Assembly (NCBI GenBank): GCA_030055515.1
Contig: JASFYI010000001.1
Location: forward strand, 372,001-436,000
Direction: 5' to 3'
DNA from: Methanolinea sp.
GTDB lineage: Archaea > Halobacteriota > Methanomicrobia > Methanomicrobiales > Methanospirillaceae
DNA: 64,000 nt
Position 1 is the stretch's first letter. Each line of letters opens with the position of its first letter. The position numbers and the translations under genes were made by a program. Below the pieces are notes generated by a model. That model did not search any database. It was given only the letters and a program-made list of their open reading frames with translations, and was not told the DNA's origin. Positions 1 through 8,805 of this stretch are shown piece by piece.

Positions 1-361
1 GGAGGGAGAGCTGCAGGGACTCGATGTAGTCCTCGAGGTCGTCACTCGGCGCGTCCCCCATCACGATTGCCTCCACCTCGCCGAGCTTCTCGAGGGCCTC
101 CTCCTTCGTGTATCGCCCGTTCTGGTACAGCTTGATGATCTTCAAGACGGAGAGCGTGATGTCCATTGCAAAGTTATAGAGGACGGTATACCCCTCGGGC
201 ATCTCCTCGCTCCCGGGTTCCGGCTCGAACCTCGACTCCCGGAGGGTCTTTATCCAGTTGTCCCACCGGTCCTTGTTGTAGAATATGTAGAAGAGTTTGA
301 GCGGTTCTTCCTTTGCCACTCCCTTCTTCTCCGCCTTTTCTCTCTTTTTTGCCATTGCCAT
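1..361 (-). CDS. DUF2150-like archaeal protein (C-terminus outside window)
   Basis: About 120 N-terminal residues are visible and the frame runs off the left edge. The start is very Lys/Glu-rich (MAMAKKREKAEKKG), followed by a conserved-looking block LFYIFYNKDRWDNWIKTL and later an acidic, helical C-terminal part. ATG codons at 361 and 355 are in frame, and either could be the start. The YN.DRW.NWI pattern resembles the archaeal DUF2150 family as I remember it; no function is known for that family. No membrane segment or catalytic motif is visible. Confidence 0.6.
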   Translation of the reverse strand, partial: MAMAKKREKAEKKGVAKEEPLKLFYIFYNKDRWDNWIKTLRESRFEPEPGSEEMPEGYTVLYNFAMDITLSVLKIIKLYQNGRYTKEEALEKLGEVEAIVMGDAPSDDLEDYIESLQLSL

Positions 362-478
362 ACAGGTAATCGCCCCCATGATAAAGGTGTATCGGATTGT
401 CGCGCGCAAGGAGTTCGCAAAATGGAGAGTTTTTCCCGCGGGGGCGGTCCCGGCAACCCCGGCAACGGTTGGTGGCCT

Positions 479-2074
479 TCAGGTTTTCCGGCAGAGCCGT
501 GCAGTCTTCCTCATCTCCCGCACCGTGGCGCCGATCCCCTCGATGTAGAACAGCATCCTTGACCCGATGCTCCAGAACGGGCTCCTCCTCGTGGCGTGGT
601 TGATGAGGTAATGGTGGTAGAACCTCGTGATCTCCACGCGGAGCGACTCGTCCACCGATCGCATGGCTGCATCCACGTCGTCGGGGACGTCCGGGAATAC
701 CTTCGAGAGCCTCGAGAGATTCTCCGCGGACGCGACGAGGAAGTCCCTCATCACCGTCACCATCTCCTGGGGGAGATCTATTTCCCTCTCCCGCGCGAGG
801 GAGAGCACGGAGACGAGGTCCCTTGACTCGTCGGCGAGAACCCGCCCGAGGCTCGATATCCTCGCGAGGCACGCGAGTTTCTCTGCATCGCCCTTCCCTA
901 GTTCCCGCGTGGACACGTCGAGGATGGCCGCCGAGATCTCGTCGTAGAGGAAACGGACGTAGTCCTGCAGGAGTGTAATCCTCCCCGTGTCGAATTTCGG
1001 CGCGTCGATGAGGCCGCAGATGCACGAGAGGGCTTCCCCTGCCGTGGTCATGAGGTGGGTCACCTCGCGGCTCACGAGGGCAATCGCCTCCCCCGTGTCC
1101 CCCGGGAGGGGTTTTCCCAGGTATCTGGGTGAAAAGACGATCTCCTCCTCCTGCCCCGGGACCGTCATCTTGACGAGCGACGCGAACGGCTGAAGGGCGG
1201 CGAGGAAGACGATGCCGCACACGAGGTTGAATATCAGGTGCGCGTTGGCGACCTGCTGGGCGGGATCTCCGCCGAGCATGCGCACGAGGTCCGCAAACGG
1301 CCCGAGGAACGGCAGGAAAAGGAGGACGCCGAGGAAATTGAAGAGGAAGTGGGCACTCGCAACCCTCTTTGCCGGCATGTTCATCCTCCATGCGACGAGG
1401 AGAGCCGTCGTGGGAGTCCCGAGGTTTGCGCCGAGGAGGATGGGGATCGCGGTTCCGGGAGAAAGGAGGCCGTTCTGGGCCATCACGACGACGAGCCCCG
1501 TGGTGACAGAACTCGACTGGAACAGCGTCGTGACGAGGAAGCCGAAACCGATCTGGAGGAAGGGATTGTCGAGGGCAGCGAGGATCGAGACGAGGGAGGG
1601 ATCGTACCGGTAAGGTTCGAGGATTGTCGATATCAGCGAGAGGCTGAAGAAGACGAGGCCGAAGTAGAACAGGGGACGGCCGAGCACCCTGTACTTCCCG
1701 CCCGCTATCCCGATCGCAAAACCGGCCACGATGAGGAACGGCGCAAAGGACGTGAGCTTCAGTGCAACGAGCTGCGACGTCACCGTCGTCCCGATGTTGG
1801 ACCCGATGATGATCCCGAGTGAAGACGAGAACGAGATGATCCCGGCGTTCACGAGCCCGACCGTGATGACGGTCGTCGCGGTGCTGGACTGGATGACCGC
1901 GGTGACGAGGGTTCCCGCGAGGACTCCCCGGGCCGGGGTGCAGGTCACTTTCTGGATGAAGGAGCGGAAGTGCTCCCCCGCAGCCTGCTGGATCTCGCGG
2001 GAAAACTGCTCGATCCCGTAGAGGAAGAGGATTATTACGGGAATGACGGCAAAGACGAGTTCAATGAATATCAT
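479..2074 (-). CDS. Na+/phosphate cotransporter family protein with PhoU-like tail
   Basis: A 531-residue protein. The first ~310 residues contain many hydrophobic segments with two copies of the Na/Pi repeat, seen as QSSTATTVITVGLVNAG and FQSSSVTTGLVVVMAQNG, whose QSS(S/T)..T motif lines the transport site in this family. The remaining ~200 residues are helical and charged, like the PhoU-type domain found at the C-terminus of NptA/YjbB transporters. The role is inferred to be sodium-coupled phosphate uptake or export at the cytoplasmic membrane. It lies 52 bases behind a universal-stress-protein gene on the same strand, so the two may be cotranscribed. Confidence 0.9.
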   Translation of the reverse strand: MIFIELVFAVIPVIILFLYGIEQFSREIQQAAGEHFRSFIQKVTCTPARGVLAGTLVTAVIQSSTATTVITVGLVNAGIISFSSSLGIIIGSNIGTTVTSQLVALKLTSFAPFLIVAGFAIGIAGGKYRVLGRPLFYFGLVFFSLSLISTILEPYRYDPSLVSILAALDNPFLQIGFGFLVTTLFQSSSVTTGLVVVMAQNGLLSPGTAIPILLGANLGTPTTALLVAWRMNMPAKRVASAHFLFNFLGVLLFLPFLGPFADLVRMLGGDPAQQVANAHLIFNLVCGIVFLAALQPFASLVKMTVPGQEEEIVFSPRYLGKPLPGDTGEAIALVSREVTHLMTTAGEALSCICGLIDAPKFDTGRITLLQDYVRFLYDEISAAILDVSTRELGKGDAEKLACLARISSLGRVLADESRDLVSVLSLAREREIDLPQEMVTVMRDFLVASAENLSRLSKVFPDVPDDVDAAMRSVDESLRVEITRFYHHYLINHATRRSPFWSIGSRMLFYIEGIGATVREMRKTARLCRKT

Positions 2075-2126
2075 GTCCCCGCCCCGCGCGCACCCGCTCC
2101 GACGCGCACGCGGTGCCCCGTGCGGA

Positions 2127-3002
2127 TCACCCGCGCTGCGGCACGGCCTCCCCCGGCCTCTTCAGGACGAGGATCGGGACACGTGTCGTTCGCACGACGT
2201 TTCCGGTCGTCGTCCCGAGGAATCTCGGGATGAACCCCCTCCTGCCGGCCGACTTCACCACGATGAGCGAGGCGCCCTCCTCCCTCGCGTGCGCGGCGAT
2301 CTCCTCGGCGGTATTCCCGGCCCTGAGCGCCGTTCCGACCGGGACATTCCTCCGCGAGAACACCTCCGCGCACTTCTCGAGCTGGGCCCGCGCGGAATCC
2401 GCCAGTTGCCGGGTCTCGCGTTCCGGGGCGCCGCGGTCCATCACGTGGAGGATGGTGACGCGTGCGGGGCGGGGGAGCCTCTCCGCGGCGAGCGCGGAAA
2501 TGTCCGGCGGAGAAAAGTCTGTGCAGATGAGCACGTGGGAAAAAAGGTCCGCGCAGGGATGCACCTTGCCCTCGGCCCTCTCCTCTTGCGGTCTCCCGAC
2601 GAGGAGGATATCGGTCTGCCCGTCGCGGAGGACATCGGTCGCGACACTCCCCACGAAGATGGACTCGATGACGCCCTGTCCTTTCCTCCCCATGAGGGTA
2701 AGGGAGCTCCCCTCGGCGTCTGCAACCCGGTTGACCACGTCCGAGATACTCCCGCCCGTGATCTCTTCCACGCGCACCTTCACGGAGAAGCGTGTTTCAC
2801 CCGCTTTCCTCACGAGTTCCTCGAGGCGGAGACGGGCATAGTCAGCCTCCGGGCTCACGTACTCTCCCGGGATGGAGGGGTGCTTCGTGTAGACCACGTG
2901 GAGGAGGTCGACCTGCCGTATGCCCGGGATGTACCGGAGGCAGGAGAACGCGTGCTGCGAGTCAGGAGAGAAATCGAACGGAACGAGGACTTTTTCGTAC
3001 AT
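2127..3002 (-). CDS. Universal stress protein, two tandem Usp domains
   Basis: A 291-residue protein made of two UspA domains. Domain 1 begins MYEKVLVPFDFSPDSQHAF and carries the nucleotide-binding glycine motif GRKGQGVIESIFVGSVA near residues 100-120. Domain 2 begins near residue 150 (VLICTDFSPP) and ends with GRRGFIPRFLGTTTGNVV followed by VPILVLKRP. The second glycine loop is less regular, so ATP binding is more likely in domain 1. Tandem UspA proteins are cytoplasmic stress or nucleotide-sensing proteins, often next to transporters. Here it precedes the Na/Pi cotransporter gene by 52 bases, which suggests it modulates that carrier (inference). Confidence 0.9.
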   Translation of the reverse strand: MYEKVLVPFDFSPDSQHAFSCLRYIPGIRQVDLLHVVYTKHPSIPGEYVSPEADYARLRLEELVRKAGETRFSVKVRVEEITGGSISDVVNRVADAEGSSLTLMGRKGQGVIESIFVGSVATDVLRDGQTDILLVGRPQEERAEGKVHPCADLFSHVLICTDFSPPDISALAAERLPRPARVTILHVMDRGAPERETRQLADSARAQLEKCAEVFSRRNVPVGTALRAGNTAEEIAAHAREEGASLIVVKSAGRRGFIPRFLGTTTGNVVRTTRVPILVLKRPGEAVPQRG

Positions 3003-3222
3003 GGGAGATTCCTCCGGGAGACCCTGTCAGTGGTAAGGTAATGTGTCCCGCGGCGCATATTTAAAATGTGCAGGAAGGCGGCGCGCGGCACGGTGTTTCC
3101 CTCGCTTCGCAGCCATCACGCCCACCGTTCCCGCACGGGGGAAACCTGTTGCCCGGCCATTCCCGCTCGCCGCGGTTCCCTTTATCCGTCTGGATGGCGA
3201 AAGTTACCCCGGAAGCTTGCGC

Positions 3223-4431
3223 ATGTCAGCACTGCGGGAAGGACCTGCCGTGATGGTCCGCTACGGGGAGATATTCCTCAAGAGCAGCCCTGTCCACAGG
3301 GAGTTCACCGGCGTCCTCCTCCGGAACTGCAGGCAGGCACTCCTCTCGGAAGGCCTCGCCACGGACGCGAGGGTCATGAGGGGCAGGATATTCTTCTACG
3401 GCAATTCTCCCGGAAAGGTCGCGGACGTTCTCTCCCGCGTCTTTGGGATCGTCGACGTCGCGGTCTGCACGGTGACCGCGCCGGATCCCGATGCCGTCAC
3501 CCGCGCTGCCGTCGCGCTCGCGGCGCGCTCCCTCGGCAGTGGGATGCGGTTTGCGGTCCGGGCACGGAGGGAGGGCGTCCCCGGGATCACGAGCCAGGAC
3601 CTCGCCGCGCGGGTGGGGTCCGCCGTGCTCTCCGCCATCCCCGGTGCGGTCGTCGACCTCGACAACCCCGATTACGAGGTACACGTCGAGCTGCGGGCAT
3701 CGGGCGGGGTCGTGTACGACAGGCGCATCCCCGCACCCGGCGGGCTCCCCCTCGGGACACAGGGGAGGGTCCTCGTCCTCCTCTCGGCCGGAATAGACTC
3801 GCCCGTCGCCGCGTGGCTGATGATGAAACGGGGGTGCGAGGTCACTGCGCTCCACGTGAGCCCGGGGGGACCGGCAGGGGAGGAGACGGTCGCGGGGGTC
3901 CTCGGCCTCGCCTCCGTGCTCTCGGAGTGGTGCAGGGGTTTCCCTATCCGCGTCCTCGTCGTCGACGCGGGGCCTTTCTACCAGAGGCTCGTTGCGAGGG
4001 GCAACCCGAGGTTCCGGTGCATCCTCTGCAAGAGGTTCATGGTACGGCTCGGCAGTCTCCTCGCCATGCGCGAGGGGATCCCCGCGATCTGCACGGGCGA
4101 GAACCTCGGGCAGGTCGCGTCCCAGACACTCCAGAACCTCGCCGTGATCTCCCGCGCGGCAACGGTCCCCCTGTTCCGGCCACTCGTCGCGTACGACAAG
4201 CAGGAGATCGTCGCGCTCGGGAGGAAGATCGGGTCGTTCGAGAGGGCGAAGAGCACGCTTTCCTGCCCGTACGTGCCCCCGACGCCCGCGACGGTCTCCG
4301 ACGAGGGCACGATTGCCGCGCTCGAGGAAGGCTTTTGGGGAGACGCGCTCGGGGAGGCCCTCCTCTCCGGCGCGGAGGAGTACGTCGCGTTGAACGGGAG
4401 TGTCTCCCGGGCCGGCTCGCGGGAAGGGTGA
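3223..4431 (+). CDS. thiI: ThiI, tRNA 4-thiouridine synthase (archaeal, no rhodanese domain)
   Basis: A 402-residue protein. The order is an N-terminal ferredoxin-like region (VMVRYGEIFLKSSPVHREF), a THUMP domain to about residue 170, then a PP-loop ATPase domain beginning LLSAGIDSPVAAWL. Typical ThiI has SGGxDS here, so Gly is replaced by Ala. A CxxC pair (RCILCKRF) and a later Cys (LSCPYVPP) match the cysteines said to bind an Fe-S cluster in methanococcal ThiI. No rhodanese domain follows, as usual in methanogens. It would thiolate uridine 8 of tRNA. The frame is open further upstream, but similarity starts here. ATG 3253, preceded by GGAAGGA, is an equally good start giving 392 residues. 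Confidence 0.9.
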   Translation: MSALREGPAVMVRYGEIFLKSSPVHREFTGVLLRNCRQALLSEGLATDARVMRGRIFFYGNSPGKVADVLSRVFGIVDVAVCTVTAPDPDAVTRAAVALAARSLGSGMRFAVRARREGVPGITSQDLAARVGSAVLSAIPGAVVDLDNPDYEVHVELRASGGVVYDRRIPAPGGLPLGTQGRVLVLLSAGIDSPVAAWLMMKRGCEVTALHVSPGGPAGEETVAGVLGLASVLSEWCRGFPIRVLVVDAGPFYQRLVARGNPRFRCILCKRFMVRLGSLLAMREGIPAICTGENLGQVASQTLQNLAVISRAATVPLFRPLVAYDKQEIVALGRKIGSFERAKSTLSCPYVPPTPATVSDEGTIAALEEGFWGDALGEALLSGAEEYVALNGSVSRAGSREG

Positions 4432-4437
4432 CGGCAG

Positions 4438-5694
4438 TCAGGGGGCCTCGCCCGCGGCCGGCGCGTTCTCCGCGGGGGGCAACGTGACCTCCCGGACGGC
4501 GGGCCTCACACCGATGTAGGAGCAATACCCCTTGTAGCACGCGATCGCGCCCGCAGTCTGGTTGAAGAACAGCCTTTGCCGGTTCCCGGCATCCATCATC
4601 CACGAGTCTATCGCCTGGGTCTCGATCCCGGGGATGTAGGTTGTCCACTGGCCGTACAGGGTCTCGATGAGCGTCTCGTTGAGCGAGAACCCGTGGCCCC
4701 GCTTGAGCGCGAGGGCAGAGGACCCCGTGACCGGGTTCGTGTAATCGAGGTACCTGTACTCGGCCATGTCCCTCGCCCTCGCGAGGGCGAGCCCGTACGC
4801 CCTCTCGTCGAAGAGCACGGGGCTTGCCCCCTCCGCCACGCGGAGGCGGTTGAGGTAGAGGATCGCATGCCTGCTCTCGTCAGGCGTCGTGTTCGCCCTG
4901 AACGTGTCACGCGCGATGACCTGGAACCACCCAAGGGTCATCGCGGACAGCCCGCGGAGCGCGTCACCCGCGGCGATCCTCGCCCCCGGCACGGTGAGAA
5001 CGACGAGGATAGCAAAGAGGCCGAGGGCGAGGATGAGGACGAGGACGACGAGGGCCTTGCGGGAGAGGAGAGGGCGCCGCGCCGGCCTCGCGAGCGGGAT
5101 GAGCGGGGCGTCCTTCTCAAAGGAGTATTCCTCGAGGTGAAATCCGCGGACGATCGCGTCCATGTCCTGTATCCTGAGGGTGTACCCGGAATCGACGAAC
5201 CCTAGCCTCTCGACGAGGTCGTCTGCGGTCACCACCCTGAACCACTTGACCTTTCGGAAGTCGATCTGGCCTTCCGGGTACGTGCTCCCCCTGCAGAAGT
5301 ACAGCCACGACGCAGTCTTGCGGAGGTTCTGTTCCCCTATGTGGGGGAAGTTATCACGGCAGATCGGGATCATCCTGTCGATGAAGTCCTGCCTGTGCAT
5401 TTTTGCCTGGATGAAGAGGTTCGGGAGGACGATGGGGCCGTCCTTCGTCTCGACCTCCCAGTTCCCGTTCTCAAGCCCCCTTATCTCCCCGCGGAATGCC
5501 TTCAGGTCGAGGAGGACGGGGCCGTTCTTCGTGAGGATGATGCAGTCGATCTGCGCGTTTGCGACGAGCACCCCCGTGAGGACGTACACGGGCTCCTCTG
5601 CGTACGCCTCCCGCAGGATCCTCACGATCTCGCGGAGCTGCCGGTACTCGTGCTCGAGCTTGATCTTCTCTCCCCTGAAAAACCGGATTCCCAT
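4438..5694 (-). CDS. NERD domain - transmembrane helix - CAP/SCP-like domain fusion
   Basis: A 418-residue protein from ATG 5694; the frame extends 29 codons upstream, but that part looks non-conserved. Residues ~10-120 resemble a NERD (nuclease-related) domain: a helix, then ANAQIDCIILTKNGPVLLDLKAF, which contains the D...LD.K pattern of that fold. A strong membrane segment follows near 213-235 (ALVVLVLILALGLFAILVV). Residues ~275-400 resemble a CAP/SCP (PR-1-like) domain: LNRLRVAEGASPVLFDERA, then ARARDMAEYRYLDYTNP. The usual CAP histidines are not evident. The topology is likely cytoplasmic NERD with extracytoplasmic CAP. Its function is unknown. It converges with thiI, with six bases between the stop codons. 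Confidence 0.65.
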   Translation of the reverse strand: MGIRFFRGEKIKLEHEYRQLREIVRILREAYAEEPVYVLTGVLVANAQIDCIILTKNGPVLLDLKAFRGEIRGLENGNWEVETKDGPIVLPNLFIQAKMHRQDFIDRMIPICRDNFPHIGEQNLRKTASWLYFCRGSTYPEGQIDFRKVKWFRVVTADDLVERLGFVDSGYTLRIQDMDAIVRGFHLEEYSFEKDAPLIPLARPARRPLLSRKALVVLVLILALGLFAILVVLTVPGARIAAGDALRGLSAMTLGWFQVIARDTFRANTTPDESRHAILYLNRLRVAEGASPVLFDERAYGLALARARDMAEYRYLDYTNPVTGSSALALKRGHGFSLNETLIETLYGQWTTYIPGIETQAIDSWMMDAGNRQRLFFNQTAGAIACYKGYCSYIGVRPAVREVTLPPAENAPAAGEAP

Positions 5695-5795
5695 GCCGCA
5701 CACCCGACTGCCGCGCGGGCTTCGGGACCTCGTACAAGGTATGCGCTGTATTTTGATAACCTTGTCGAGAAGTTCCCCCAATCCATGGGTTTTTT

Positions 5796-6884
5796 GTGGG
5801 GAAACGGAAGACGAGATCCACGGGAGTGAGGGTGCCCCGGAAGAAACGTGCGGGATTCACCGGATGGGAGCGCGTCACCATCCGCGACGACCGCGGGACC
5901 GAGAGGGAGGCGATCGCCCCGGTCATCGTCTCTGCGTCCCGTTCGACGGACATCCCCGCGTTCTACGGCGACTGGTTCGTGGAGAGGCTCCGGAGGGGGC
6001 ACGCGGCGTGGGTCAACCCGTGGAACGGGAACGTGCAGTACGTCTCGTTCGCGAAAACGAGGGCAATCGTATTCTGGTCGAAGAATCCCGCGCCATTCCT
6101 CGAGGAAATCGACGTCGTGCGGGAGATGGGGTACTCGGTCTCCTTCCTCTACACCCTCAATGATTACCGGCAGGAGTCACTCGAGCCACGCGTCCCCCCG
6201 CTCCCCGAGAGGGTGAGGACTTTTGCCCGCCTCTCCTCCATCCTCGGCCCGGCAAGGGTCACGTGGCGGTACGATCCCCTCCTCCTCTCGGACTCACTCT
6301 CCGTAGACGATCTCCTCTCGCGCGTGGAGTCCATCGGTGCCTCTGTCCACAGGTACACGCGGCGCCTCGTCGTGAGCTTCGTCGATATCGCGAAGTACCC
6401 GAGAGTCCAAAGGCTCCTCTCCGTGTCGGGGCACACCGGTGTACGGGAGTTTTCCCCCGGGGAGGTCGACCAGTTCTGCGCGGGGCTCGCAGACATCGCG
6501 TCCGGCTGGAACCTCGATATTTACGCGTGCGGGGAGGAAAGGGACCTCTCCTCGTTCGGCATTCACCGCGGCGAGTGCATCAGCGCGTCGCACCTGGCCT
6601 CCGCATTCCCGGGTGACAGGCAACTCCTCTCGTTCCTCTCGCCAGCGCTCCGCGGGGGCGATTCCGCGGGTGCCGGGCCTCTCAAGGATCCGGGGCAGAG
6701 GAGGGAGTGCGGCTGCGTCGCGAGCAAGGACATCGGGCGGTACTCGACATGCATGCACCTGTGTGCGTACTGCTATGCCAATGCATCGCCTGAAGAGGTC
6801 CGGAAAAACTGGGAGAGGCACGCGAAGTTGCGGGAAGCGGGCTTTGTTCCCGAGGCCATCGGGGGACTCGGGGAAGGAATTTAA
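5796..6884 (+). CDS. DUF1848 family protein (possible Fe-S enzyme)
   Basis: A 362-residue protein from GTG 5796. Landmarks of DUF1848 are VSASRSTDIPAFYGDWF near residue 47, RAIVFWSKNPAPFLEEID, then VTWRYDPLLL and VVSFVDI. A Cys cluster ends the protein: ECGCVASKDIGRYSTCMHLC followed by AYCYAN, likely a metal or Fe-S site. The family is uncharacterised; a distant relation to radical SAM spore-photoproduct-lyase-like proteins has been suggested, but no CxxxCxxC is visible at the N-terminus. GTG 5832, five bases after GGGAG, is an alternative start. The next gene begins 22 bases downstream, so the two may be cotranscribed. Confidence 0.8.
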   Translation: MGKRKTRSTGVRVPRKKRAGFTGWERVTIRDDRGTEREAIAPVIVSASRSTDIPAFYGDWFVERLRRGHAAWVNPWNGNVQYVSFAKTRAIVFWSKNPAPFLEEIDVVREMGYSVSFLYTLNDYRQESLEPRVPPLPERVRTFARLSSILGPARVTWRYDPLLLSDSLSVDDLLSRVESIGASVHRYTRRLVVSFVDIAKYPRVQRLLSVSGHTGVREFSPGEVDQFCAGLADIASGWNLDIYACGEERDLSSFGIHRGECISASHLASAFPGDRQLLSFLSPALRGGDSAGAGPLKDPGQRRECGCVASKDIGRYSTCMHLCAYCYANASPEEVRKNWERHAKLREAGFVPEAIGGLGEGI

Positions 6885-6906
6885 GCCAGAGCGGTGACAG
6901 CAGAGT

Positions 6907-7446
6907 ATGCCACGACGCGACCCCCTCACACCGGAGCAGAAATGGCAGGCTGCCACCCGTTTTGCGAATGCATTCCCCGTCCTCTACGATGTCACCTTCA
7001 GAGAGAGGGTAGGAGATGACTACGACGCACTCGAGCAGCATCTGTGGGTCCACCTCGCGGGCGTCGCGCGGAACATCGCCACCGCGGCAGGACTGCTGGC
7101 AGGAGACGCAGAGGAGATCATGGCCACGCTTGGATCCCTCCTCTCCGTGCTCTTCGGGCCGGAATTCCGCGCGGAAGAGATCCCCATCGACCACGGGCGG
7201 GCCGTCCTCATGATCAAGCGTTGCCCATTCATGTACCGCGAGGCAGAAGTGCGGGACGCGCGCGCAAACCTCCTCTCGCGGTGCCTCGCCTTCTCCATCG
7301 CGACGGTCGAGGCACTCAACCCCGGCTACACCCTCCGGTTCGTGCGGAGCATGTGCATGGGTGACAGGACGTGCGAGCTCAAGATCATGACGCGGGAAGA
7401 CGCGGAGAGGGAGGACTCGAGGGAGCTGCCGGCCTCCCGGTCGTGA
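6907..7446 (+). CDS. Hypothetical protein resembling L-2-amino-thiazoline-4-carboxylic acid hydrolase
   Basis: A 179-residue soluble protein. It is helical at the N-terminus, with a C-terminal stretch FVRSMCMGDRTCELKIM. The C.GD..CE signature near the end is shared by ATC-hydrolase-like and V4R-type small-molecule-binding proteins, which is the only basis for the call. There is no membrane segment or DNA-binding motif. It starts 22 bases after the DUF1848 gene on the same strand. A ligand-binding or sensory role is as plausible as hydrolysis. Confidence 0.5.
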   Translation: MPRRDPLTPEQKWQAATRFANAFPVLYDVTFRERVGDDYDALEQHLWVHLAGVARNIATAAGLLAGDAEEIMATLGSLLSVLFGPEFRAEEIPIDHGRAVLMIKRCPFMYREAEVRDARANLLSRCLAFSIATVEALNPGYTLRFVRSMCMGDRTCELKIMTREDAEREDSRELPASRS

Positions 7447-7519
7447 CCGGGCAGCCGGGACGGCCGGGCACGTCGCTCCCGCGGTCGTCCCCGTGCGGGG
7501 CTGTTTTAGGGGGTGAGGG

Positions 7520-8200
7520 ATGAGACTCGGCGTCCTCTGTTCGGGGGGGAAGGACTCGCTCTACGCGTGCATGCGTGCAATGCAGGAGGAAGAGGTCTCC
7601 TGCCTCATCACGGTATTGCCCGATAACCCCGAGAGTTTCATGTTCCACACGCCGAACGTCGCGCTCGTCAGGCTCCAGGCGGAGGCAGCGGGGATCCCCC
7701 TCGTGGCCTGCAGGAGCCACGGCAGGGAGGAGGAGGAACTCGGGGACCTCTCCCGCGCGATTGCCACTGCGAGGGACAGGTACGGGATCGAGGGAGTGGT
7801 GACGGGCGCCCTGCGGTCGGTCTACCAGGCCTCGCGGGTCCAGCGCGTCTGCATGGACCTTGACCTATGGTGTTTCAACCCCCTCTGGCACGTGGATCCT
7901 GCCCTCTACATGGAACGCCTGGTCTCCTCCGGTTTCCACGTCATCGTCTCCGCTGTGGGATCCGAGCCCTTCGGCGCGGAATGGCTCGGGAGGGAGCTCG
8001 ACGCCGCCGCGGTCCGGGACCTCGCGGCGTACGGGGAGAAGTACGGGATCTCCCTGACGGGGGAGGGTGGCGAATACGAGACGCTCGTCCTCGATGCACC
8101 CTTCTTCCACAGGAAGATAGTCGTCGAGGAGGCGGAAGCGGAGTGGAAGAATTACAGGGGGATCTACCGCGTCACGAGGGCCCGGCTGGAGGGGAAATGA
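7520..8200 (+). CDS. dph6: Dph6-type diphthine-ammonia ligase (adenine nucleotide alpha hydrolase)
   Basis: A 226-residue protein. The start MRLGVLCSGGKDSLYACMRA is the PP-loop SGGKDS motif. CLITVLPDNPESFMFHTPN and the later GEGGEYETLVLDAPFF are hallmarks of the Dph6/MJ0570 family. Dph6 adenylates diphthine on translation elongation factor 2 and amidates it with ammonium, the last step of diphthamide synthesis. The start follows a good ribosome site (GGTGAGGG). The stop overlaps the start of a glutamine amidotransferase (ATGA), so translation is probably coupled; that neighbour may feed it ammonia (inference). Confidence 0.88.
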   Translation: MRLGVLCSGGKDSLYACMRAMQEEEVSCLITVLPDNPESFMFHTPNVALVRLQAEAAGIPLVACRSHGREEEELGDLSRAIATARDRYGIEGVVTGALRSVYQASRVQRVCMDLDLWCFNPLWHVDPALYMERLVSSGFHVIVSAVGSEPFGAEWLGRELDAAAVRDLAAYGEKYGISLTGEGGEYETLVLDAPFFHRKIVVEEAEAEWKNYRGIYRVTRARLEGK

Positions 8201-8805
8201 TGGTCCTCCTCGTCGGACTCGGGTACAGGGATTCCGGCCTCCTCTTCGACGAGTTCGTCCGCCCCGTGGGGGACCTCGTGCAATCCGCCGGTGCCGGGTG
8301 GGAATACCGCCATTACTCGGGGATCAGGGGTGATTACGCGTGGGACCACGACGCCGTCATCCTGTGCGGAACGGCGCTCAAGGATAGGGGGTACCTCGGG
8401 GAGGTCGACCGGTTCGACTGGCTTTCCGGCATCCCCGTCCCGGTCCTCGGGATATGCGCGGGCATGCAGGTGATCTCCCTCGTCTTCGGGGGAGGGATCG
8501 TGGAGGCCGCCGAGGTAGGGATGGTGGAGGTCAGGACCCTCTCCCCCCACCCTCTCCTCCCGCGGGGACCCTCTTTCCAGGCGTGGGAACTCCACAGGTG
8601 CGCCAGTGTCCCGCCGCCGGGTTGGACGGTCCTCGCCGAGTCCGGGAAATGCGTGCAGGCAATCGCCCACCCCGATCTGCCGATCTACGGCGTCCTCTTC
8701 CACCCGGAGGTGAGGAACGGGGGGGTTGTCAGGGCATTCGTCTCCCTCGCGCGGAGGGCAGCAGGGGAGTGGAGGTCGCGGGAATCCCACGACCCGGCCT
8801 CATGA
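8197..8805 (+). CDS. Class I glutamine amidotransferase domain protein
   Basis: A 202-residue protein from the overlapping ATGATG at 8197. The nucleophile elbow is GICAGMQVISLVFGGG (Cys87), and the catalytic His-x-Glu is FHPEV (His169, Glu171), so the class I triad looks intact. AWELHRCAS matches the conserved strand before the active site. The size fits a free-standing GMP synthase subunit A-like glutaminase, but the sequence is not a standard GuaA. It overlaps the Dph6-type gene by four bases. The tail overlaps the convergent SepCysS gene by six bases. Its synthetase partner is unknown. Confidence 0.8.
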   Translation: MMVLLVGLGYRDSGLLFDEFVRPVGDLVQSAGAGWEYRHYSGIRGDYAWDHDAVILCGTALKDRGYLGEVDRFDWLSGIPVPVLGICAGMQVISLVFGGGIVEAAEVGMVEVRTLSPHPLLPRGPSFQAWELHRCASVPPPGWTVLAESGKCVQAIAHPDLPIYGVLFHPEVRNGGVVRAFVSLARRAAGEWRSRESHDPAS

